Shown here piece after piece: positions 26,826 to 32,671 of a DNA stretch of 32,671 nt. Position 1 is the first letter of the stretch. Every line of letters starts with the position of its first letter. The notes under the pieces were generated by a model that saw nothing but the letters and a program-made list of their open reading frames with translations, was not told the DNA's origin and ran no database searches. The stretch is from Chlamydiota bacterium (GTDB lineage: Bacteria; Auribacterota; UBA3054; B51-G9). The stretch spans positions 1 through 32,671 of the forward strand of contig QMOL01000004.1 in NCBI GenBank assembly GCA_003648225.1. Reading direction: 5' to 3'. Made by a program: the position numbers and the translations under genes.

Positions 26826-27838
26826 GAAAGCATGCAGCTAATATTGGAATAATTTCCGGAATAGTTTTATGCACTCTCTTAATGTTCAAAATAAATTCAC
26901 ACTTTGAAAATATACTTTCAAGTTGGCAGTTTTCTTCTATAACCGTTGCAATCCAAAATACATTTAAACAATCTGCAAATAATAGATATGATGCTTATAT
27001 TCTCGGTTCTTCTCAATCTGCTCAACTTCAAACATCAATTTTATCAAATGATTTTAATATAAATGTCCTCATATCATCTCCACCGGGCGGTGAAATTCTT
27101 TACACATACAATATGGTCAAAGCTTTAGCCGCAAAATCAAGCACCCGACCTATTATCATAGCTGAATTTTCGAGATATGTCCCATCAGCGATAGAGAAAA
27201 GGCTTTACCGAGATATTTTATATTATCTTCCGGCGAAATATTGGTTGCCAAACGAATGGTATTTTGCATTTTCAGACCCTGAGTTCCGTAAATATATGTG
27301 GCAGGGAATAGAAGATGATATCATACCGATTATTCGATATTCATACGCAATTAACGCGTTAATATATAAAAATCATAATAAATTATTGTCTTGGCTTATC
27401 AATCCCGAATTTTTTCCTAAGAATATTAAAAGAATTGTTATAAATTCTGATGGTCATTCCGCTCCTTATCCATTAGGAAAATACCCATACAGACTTCCAT
27501 CTAAGAACTATAAACATCCAACACCGCCAAAGCATAAAATTGAAACTTGGAAAAAGCTGCTTGATATGCACTTACGCGGTGAAATATTTCTAATTCTTAT
27601 TAAGCCGCCTTATCACAGCATTTATCAATATTATTACGATACTCTTCCTGTGGTCAACGAACTCGAAGCGACATTCAAATCAAATGGAGTATATGTTGTT
27701 GATTGTACAACACTCAAAATGAAAAAGGAAGATTGTTTTGATGCACATCATTTTACAGTAAAGGGATGCGCAAAATTCACACAAAAAGTTGGTGAGGAAT
27801 TGACAAATATACTTGCATCAATATCATTCAACAAATAA
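26786..27838 (+). CDS. SGNH/DltD-like membrane-anchored partner of the MBOAT protein
   Basis: 350 aa; N-terminal TM, AYILGSSQSAQLQTS near start, C-terminal DCFDAHHFTVKGCAKF; overlaps the MBOAT gene by 40 bp. Confidence 0.68.
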   Translation: MQNNKSIYLFSVLRKHAANIGIISGIVLCTLLMFKINSHFENILSSWQFSSITVAIQNTFKQSANNRYDAYILGSSQSAQLQTSILSNDFNINVLISSPPGGEILYTYNMVKALAAKSSTRPIIIAEFSRYVPSAIEKRLYRDILYYLPAKYWLPNEWYFAFSDPEFRKYMWQGIEDDIIPIIRYSYAINALIYKNHNKLLSWLINPEFFPKNIKRIVINSDGHSAPYPLGKYPYRLPSKNYKHPTPPKHKIETWKKLLDMHLRGEIFLILIKPPYHSIYQYYYDTLPVVNELEATFKSNGVYVVDCTTLKMKKEDCFDAHHFTVKGCAKFTQKVGEELTNILASISFNK

Positions 27839-27923
27839 GTTTGAAAAAGGCACTTGCACAATCTTTTATACAATTAATTATTCTTAAGATACTATTTAAA
27901 AAAATATTAAAATTTTATATTAT

Positions 27924-28928
27924 CGCATTATTAGTAATTGTTATGAAGGCACTCAGGAAGTTGGTAAAGCACTTGAGTCAGCTCAATGTGAACTTTTTAA
28001 AATTGATGAACTGAGCGCGCATGGAAAATTCAGAAAACTGGGAAGTGTGATGGAGGAAACAACACAGCATCTTAAGAAATTAATTGCTAATAAAGGTTCT
28101 ATTACCGGAATTGATACCGGTTTTACAAAATTAAATGATATGACTACAGGGCTGCACGGGGGCGAATTAGTTATTATTGCCGCACGACCATCTGTAGGCA
28201 AAACCGCTTTCGCGCTTAATCTGGCTGAAAATGCAGCTGTCAATGGTAATAAAGCGGTCGCTATTTTCTCTCTTGAAATGACCGCGCTTCAACTTGCAAT
28301 AAGAATTCTTTCTTCACATGTAAGAATTGACGCACAAAAATTGCGTCGCGGCGGATTAACTCAGCAGAATCTCAATCTTCTTGTACACGCAAGCGCATCA
28401 CTTAAAAAAACTGATATTTATATTGATCAATCGGCCTCTCTTACCCCATTGGAAGTTAGAGCTCGCTGCCGTCGTTTAAAAGCTGAAAATCCGAATCTTG
28501 GGCTCGTTATTATTGATTATATTCAGTTAATGCAAGGATCCGGCGGTCGTACAGAAAACCGTCAGCAGGAGATTTCTTATATTTCGCGTTCGCTTAAAGC
28601 GATGGCACTTGAGCTTGAATTACCGGTTATCGCCCTTTCACAGCTTAACAGAGAATCTGAGAAAGGCAGTGAAAAAGGTGCTCGACCTAAATTGAGCCAA
28701 CTAAGAGAATCCGGCGTTATTGAGCAGGATGCCGATTTAGTTCTTTTGTTTTACAGGAAATACATGACTTCTCATGATCCTAAAGATGAAAACACGGCAG
28801 AACTGATTGTCGCAAAATAGCGAAACGGTCCAATAGGAAATATTCTTCTTAAATTTGAAAATAAATACGCGAGATTTGAAGATCCACCGGAGGGATTTGC
28901 AGAAATGTATTATGGTGACAATGAGTGA
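27924..28928 (+). pseudogene. Decayed second dnaB-like copy: N-terminal domain lost, in-frame TAG at 28818-28820
   Basis: Frame RIISNCYEGTQEVGKALESAQCELFKIDELSAHGKFRKLGSVMEETTQHLKKLI…AELIVAK*RNGPIGNILLKFENKYARFEDPPEGFAEMYYGDNE* aligns with dnaB copy 1 from about its residue 136. Confidence 0.88.
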
Positions 28929-29071
28929 AGGTGGTAAGGTGTCCATCTTGGCACATAACAATTAATGTTTGAAATTAGAAATTGGAAACTGGAAATTTGA
29001 GTAGCCTGTTTGGAGTGCAGTAATAAAGACACGATAGTGGCATTTACTGCGTTGGCGAGTTATCGCCAAAA
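28929..29071 (+). repeat. Non-coding tail repeat downstream of dnaB copy 2, same terminal hairpin
   Basis: Matches 2465-2607; homology stops right after CGCCAAAA in both. Confidence 0.85.
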
Positions 29072-29183
29072 TGATTTAATTTTATTAGCAGGACTATTTG
29101 AACAGTACTATTAATACAAATACAATTTATTTACAAAATCATTTAATGACAAAATTATTAAAATAAGACTTAAAGCTTAAAAC

Positions 29184-29216
29184 TTTTTTGCCACTAATGC
29201 ACTAATTAAAAACGAA
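29184..29216 (-). repeat. Inverted third copy of the leader repeat
   Basis: Reverse complement attcgtttttaattagtgcattagtggcaaaaaa resembles attcgtgtgtattagtgtccattagtggttaaaaaa at 1006. Confidence 0.5.
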
Positions 29217-29532
29217 TATAATTTTATTGACAGAACTATGTACTTAAAGCTTCGTGCCTTAGAGTCTTTGTGGCTAATTTCTTAAGAATTATCGGAGCCG
29301 GAACCCGGCATACGCAGATCAAGCAACTTACTTTTCAATCGACATTTTTTGTTGATTGATTTCTTTGTTTCTTCAAAAAATGTGTTGTTGTTAGTATAAC
29401 AATTATTAGATAAGATCCAAAAATATATACAATTCCTACTAAATCTAATCTCTTTCCTGTTTGAAAATATTTAGATAATGCTGATAATTGTAATGCACAA
29501 AGCAATTTTATCTGCTGTCAGCATTATCAAGC

Positions 29533-30576
29533 CTATACTTGTTTTTTGAATTTTACATTTAGTTTTTCCGCGGCGTCAATTGGTCCGAAAACGATAAGTA
29601 AATCACCCTCATTTAATTGTGTGTTAGGGTTTGGATTGATTAAAAGTTCTTCATTTCCCTGGCGAACGGCGAGAATGTTCAATCCTGTATTTGCGCGTAA
29701 ATTTGCTTCTGCGATAGATTTTCCTGCCCATTCACACTCATTTGTAAGAATAATTTCTCTCAAGCCGAATTGACGATTTCTTAATCCTGTTATTTTATCG
29801 ACAAAATTCATAGCTTCCGGTGAAAGAATAATATTTGCCATGTGTCTTCCTGAGACTTCATTAGCGAGGATAATTTTATTTGCACCGGCCCGTTTTAGTT
29901 TTTTACCTATTTTTTTACTGGATGCCCGCGCGATAATAAAAAGTTCGTGAACCATTTCCCGCGCGGTTAATGTTAAGAATAAATTATCCGCGTCATCCGG
30001 CAGGGAAGCGATAAGACCATAAGCAGATTTAATTCCCGCGTTTTCGAGAACGTTTTCCAAAGTTGCATCGTTTTGAATAATCGGGATTTTATAATGAGCG
30101 AGCCGTTCCAGTGTTTCGGGATTATTGTCAATAACAACAACTTGCGTTCCGCGAATGAGCAGTTCTTTAAGGGCACATTCGCCCATTTGTCCGCAGCCGC
30201 ATAATATCACATGATTTTTATATTTTTTTAATTCATTAATCATTTGTTTACCTTTGAAAGTTCTGATTAAATGTCCGCCGACACCAATGGAAATAAAAGC
30301 TGAGAGAGCATACATTGCCGCGCCAACGCCTGCAATAGCGAGAAATATAGTAAAAGCTTTACCTGAATCATCAAGTTGGTGAACTTCTCTAAACCCAATG
30401 GTTGTAACGGTAATAACAGTCATATACATTGCGTCAAGAACACTCCACCCTTCGATAATAGAATACCATGAAGTGCCGATAATAATGATGACAATAATTA
30501 CGAGAATCGGTACAGCAATTCTTCTAATTATTTTCTCTTTAGTAAAATCGTGATCTTCTAAATTAAGATTCGGCAT
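29533..30576 (-). CDS. Potassium channel protein with ion-channel pore, TrkA-N and TrkA-C domains
   Basis: MTVITVTTIGFREV (filter-like), HVILCGCGQMGECALKELLIRGTQVVVIDNNPE, C-terminal RQGNEELLINPNPNTQLNEGDLLIVFG. Confidence 0.9.
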   Translation of the reverse strand: MPNLNLEDHDFTKEKIIRRIAVPILVIIVIIIIGTSWYSIIEGWSVLDAMYMTVITVTTIGFREVHQLDDSGKAFTIFLAIAGVGAAMYALSAFISIGVGGHLIRTFKGKQMINELKKYKNHVILCGCGQMGECALKELLIRGTQVVVIDNNPETLERLAHYKIPIIQNDATLENVLENAGIKSAYGLIASLPDDADNLFLTLTAREMVHELFIIARASSKKIGKKLKRAGANKIILANEVSGRHMANIILSPEAMNFVDKITGLRNRQFGLREIILTNECEWAGKSIAEANLRANTGLNILAVRQGNEELLINPNPNTQLNEGDLLIVFGPIDAAEKLNVKFKKQV

Positions 30577-30577
30577 G

Positions 30578-31207
30578 TTAAATATTGCTTTCGCAATTTT
30601 CTGTTTTTACTTTTCTTCCTTCTATTTTAACTTTCCCGTCTGCAAGAAGTTGTATCACTTCCGGGAAAATAATATGTTCCTGTATTTGAATTTTCGCGTG
30701 AAGAGTTTCTGCTGTATCGTTATCTTCAATCGGCACAGCTGCCTGAGCGATAATAGGTCCTGAGTCCATGCCTGCATCAACAAAGTGAACGGTACATCCG
30801 GCAAATTTAGCACCATAATCCAAAGCTTGTTTCCAGGAATGCAATCCCGGAAAAGCCGGCAGCAGGGCGGGATGAATATTAACAATTTTTTGCGGGAAAG
30901 CGTTTAGCAAGCCGTTTTTTATCATCCTCATAAATCCCGCAAGGATAATATAATCGACATCTGCTGATTTTAAAGCGTTAATATAATCCTGTTCCTGTTT
31001 TCCGTCAAGTTTTGTTTTAAAATCATCTGCGGGAATATATTTGTTTGGAATATCAAGAGCAGCCGCGCGATCAAGGATTTTAGCATTTTCCACGTCAGAG
31101 ATTACAATGGAAATTTCCACGCTGTTAATTTTTTTCGATTTAATTGACTCAGCTATTGCGGCAAAATTCGAGCCTGTGCCTGAGCCGAGAACGCCTAATT
31201 TAATCAT
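30578..31207 (-). CDS. purN: Phosphoribosylglycinamide formyltransferase
   Basis: KLGVLGSGTGSNFAAI, ILAGFMRMIKNGLLNAFPQKIVNIHPALLPAFPG, GCTVHFVDAGMDSGPIIAQAAVPI. Confidence 0.95.
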   Translation of the reverse strand: MIKLGVLGSGTGSNFAAIAESIKSKKINSVEISIVISDVENAKILDRAAALDIPNKYIPADDFKTKLDGKQEQDYINALKSADVDYIILAGFMRMIKNGLLNAFPQKIVNIHPALLPAFPGLHSWKQALDYGAKFAGCTVHFVDAGMDSGPIIAQAAVPIEDNDTAETLHAKIQIQEHIIFPEVIQLLADGKVKIEGRKVKTENCESNI

Positions 31208-31338
31208 AATTGGATTAATGGATTATTAGATTATCGGGTTTACTAAATTGTGCCGAAAAAAACGTCAATTATCGACATAACAATAGTATATCATTTTAGC
31301 AATTGCGTTGCAAATCAAAATATAGTAGAATAAATAAT

Positions 31339-32671
31339 ATGAAAAATACAAAAACAAACGAAAAAATACGGAATATTGCGATTATTGCTCACGTTGATCA
31401 CGGAAAAACAACGTTAGTTGACAATATGTTTAAACAAAGCGGTACTTTCAGAGCTAATCAGGAAGTCGAAGACCGCGTAATGGACAGCATGGATCTCGAA
31501 CGCGAACGCGGAATAACAATTTCCGCGAAAAATTGTTCGGTACATTGGAATGATGTTAAAATCGACATCCTTGACACTCCGGGACATGCAGATTTTGGCG
31601 GAGAAGTTGAGCGCGCGCTTATGATGGTTGACGGCGCGATACTACTTGTTGACGCATCGGAAGGGCCGTTACCGCAAACGCGGTTTGTGTTAAAAAAAGC
31701 GCTTGAGCTGCATTTAAAAATTATTGTTGTAATTAATAAGATTGACCGCGATGATGCGAGAATAGATGAAGTTCTCGATGAAGTTTACAGTTTATTCATT
31801 GATCTTGATGCTGATGACGATCAGATAGATTTTCCTGTTTTGTACGCGATTGGTCGTGATGGAATTGCAAGTAAAAGTCTGGAAGAAAAAGGAACGGATT
31901 TAAAACCGTTATTTGATACTATTGTTGAAGAAATTCCGCCGCCGCGGTACAATCCCGAAAAACCGTTTCAGATGTTAGTCTGTGAACTTGATTATTCTGA
32001 TTATCTTGGTCGTCTCGCGATTGGAAGAATAATGAACGGGAGTGTAAAGTGCAATGATAATCTGGTTTGTATTGACAGGTTCAGAGGTATCAACCCGCTT
32101 CGTGTATCAAAGCTTCAGATGTATGAAGGAATTGGTTTAAAAGATGCGGAAAAAGGCGAGCCGGGAGATATAATAATTCTTTCAGGGATTGAGAACGTAA
32201 CAATCGGCGATACAATCTGTAATCAAAATTCTCCTGAAGCGCTTGACAGAATAACAGTTGACGAGCCGACGGTTTCGATGAAATTCGGTATTAACACCTC
32301 ACCTTTTTCAGGTAAAGAAGGTAAAATAGTTCAATCATCAAAAATTAAAGAACGACTCCTGCGTGAGACATTAAGTAATGTGGCTATTAAAGTTGAAGAC
32401 GCGGAAGACGGAGATGGATTTACCGTTAAGGGTCGCGGAGAATTCCAGCTTGCCATTATTATTGAAACGATGCGTCGAGAGGGGTTTGAACTTTCTATTG
32501 GCCGTCCTCACGTTGTTTTAAAAGAAGAAAACGGGAAAATAATTGAGCCGATTGAACATTTATTTATAGATTGTGATGAACCGTATCTCGGCGCGGTAAC
32601 AGAAAAAATGGCACGCCGGAAAGGCAGAATGGTTAATCTCGTAAATCATAATACAGGACGCGTAAGAGTAG
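31339..32671 (+). CDS. typA: Ribosome-associated GTPase TypA/BipA, 3' truncated by window end
   Basis: MKNTKTNEKIRNIAIIAHVDHGKTTLVDNMFKQSGTFRANQEVEDRVMDSMDLERERGITISAKNCSVHWNDVKIDILDTPGHADFGGEVERAL; read directly (absent from the ORF track). Confidence 0.95.
   Translation, partial: MKNTKTNEKIRNIAIIAHVDHGKTTLVDNMFKQSGTFRANQEVEDRVMDSMDLERERGITISAKNCSVHWNDVKIDILDTPGHADFGGEVERALMMVDGAILLVDASEGPLPQTRFVLKKALELHLKIIVVINKIDRDDARIDEVLDEVYSLFIDLDADDDQIDFPVLYAIGRDGIASKSLEEKGTDLKPLFDTIVEEIPPPRYNPEKPFQMLVCELDYSDYLGRLAIGRIMNGSVKCNDNLVCIDRFRGINPLRVSKLQMYEGIGLKDAEKGEPGDIIILSGIENVTIGDTICNQNSPEALDRITVDEPTVSMKFGINTSPFSGKEGKIVQSSKIKERLLRETLSNVAIKVEDAEDGDGFTVKGRGEFQLAIIIETMRREGFELSIGRPHVVLKEENGKIIEPIEHLFIDCDEPYLGAVTEKMARRKGRMVNLVNHNTGRVRV

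Noticed and set aside
16074-28820. Outright claim of TAG stop-codon reassignment
   Set aside because: Only two cases, both in genes likely to decay or be mobile, and at least three other ORFs end naturally at TAG (79, 15990, 29533). Kept only as a low-interest testable note.
29344-29520. Small minus-strand membrane peptide (…LVGIVYIFGSYLIIVILTTTHFLKKQRNQSTKNVD*) downstream of the K+ channel gene
   Set aside because: Open frame with a TM-like segment but no ATG start and no recognised family; insufficient support.
1-32671. tRNA or rRNA genes
   Set aside because: No cloverleaf/T-loop pattern or rRNA-like conserved segment noticed by eye; tRNAscan-SE and Infernal would be decisive.

Overview
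AT-rich bacterial chromosomal window dominated by a cell-surface polysaccharide locus (about 5.9-27.8 kb). The locus has wbp/wlb-type UDP-GlcNAc(3NAc)A genes (wlbA/wbpB, wlbB/wbpD, wbpI/wecB-like), a wecE-like aminotransferase, a second DegT-like aminotransferase, an ATP-grasp ligase, two GT2 glycosyltransferases, an LbH acetyltransferase, an LPG-synthase-TM/flippase-like protein, two large GT-C-like membrane proteins, an MBOAT O-acyltransferase with an overlapping SGNH-like partner, and a SASA esterase with a PEP-CTERM-like tail. A full-length dnaB-like helicase gene (1070-2464) and a decayed second dnaB copy (27924-28928, N-terminus missing, in-frame amber) bracket the locus as direct repeats with near-identical non-coding tails. 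Outside it are a MazG-like gene on the left and, on the right, a TrkA-type K+ channel, purN and a partial typA/bipA. Points of interest: the dnaB brackets and their identity gradient; a hairpin cluster and a repeated leader module 5' of mazG and dnaB; a four-helix-bundle (S23/avd-like) gene in a heptamer inverted-repeat cassette placed exactly between wlbA and wlbB; fused versus split GT-C/beta-domain proteins; a dyad-embedded, apparently leaderless promoter for an AAA/DUF4143 ATPase; and a duplicated operon promoter. All homology calls are by eye. No database search was run.
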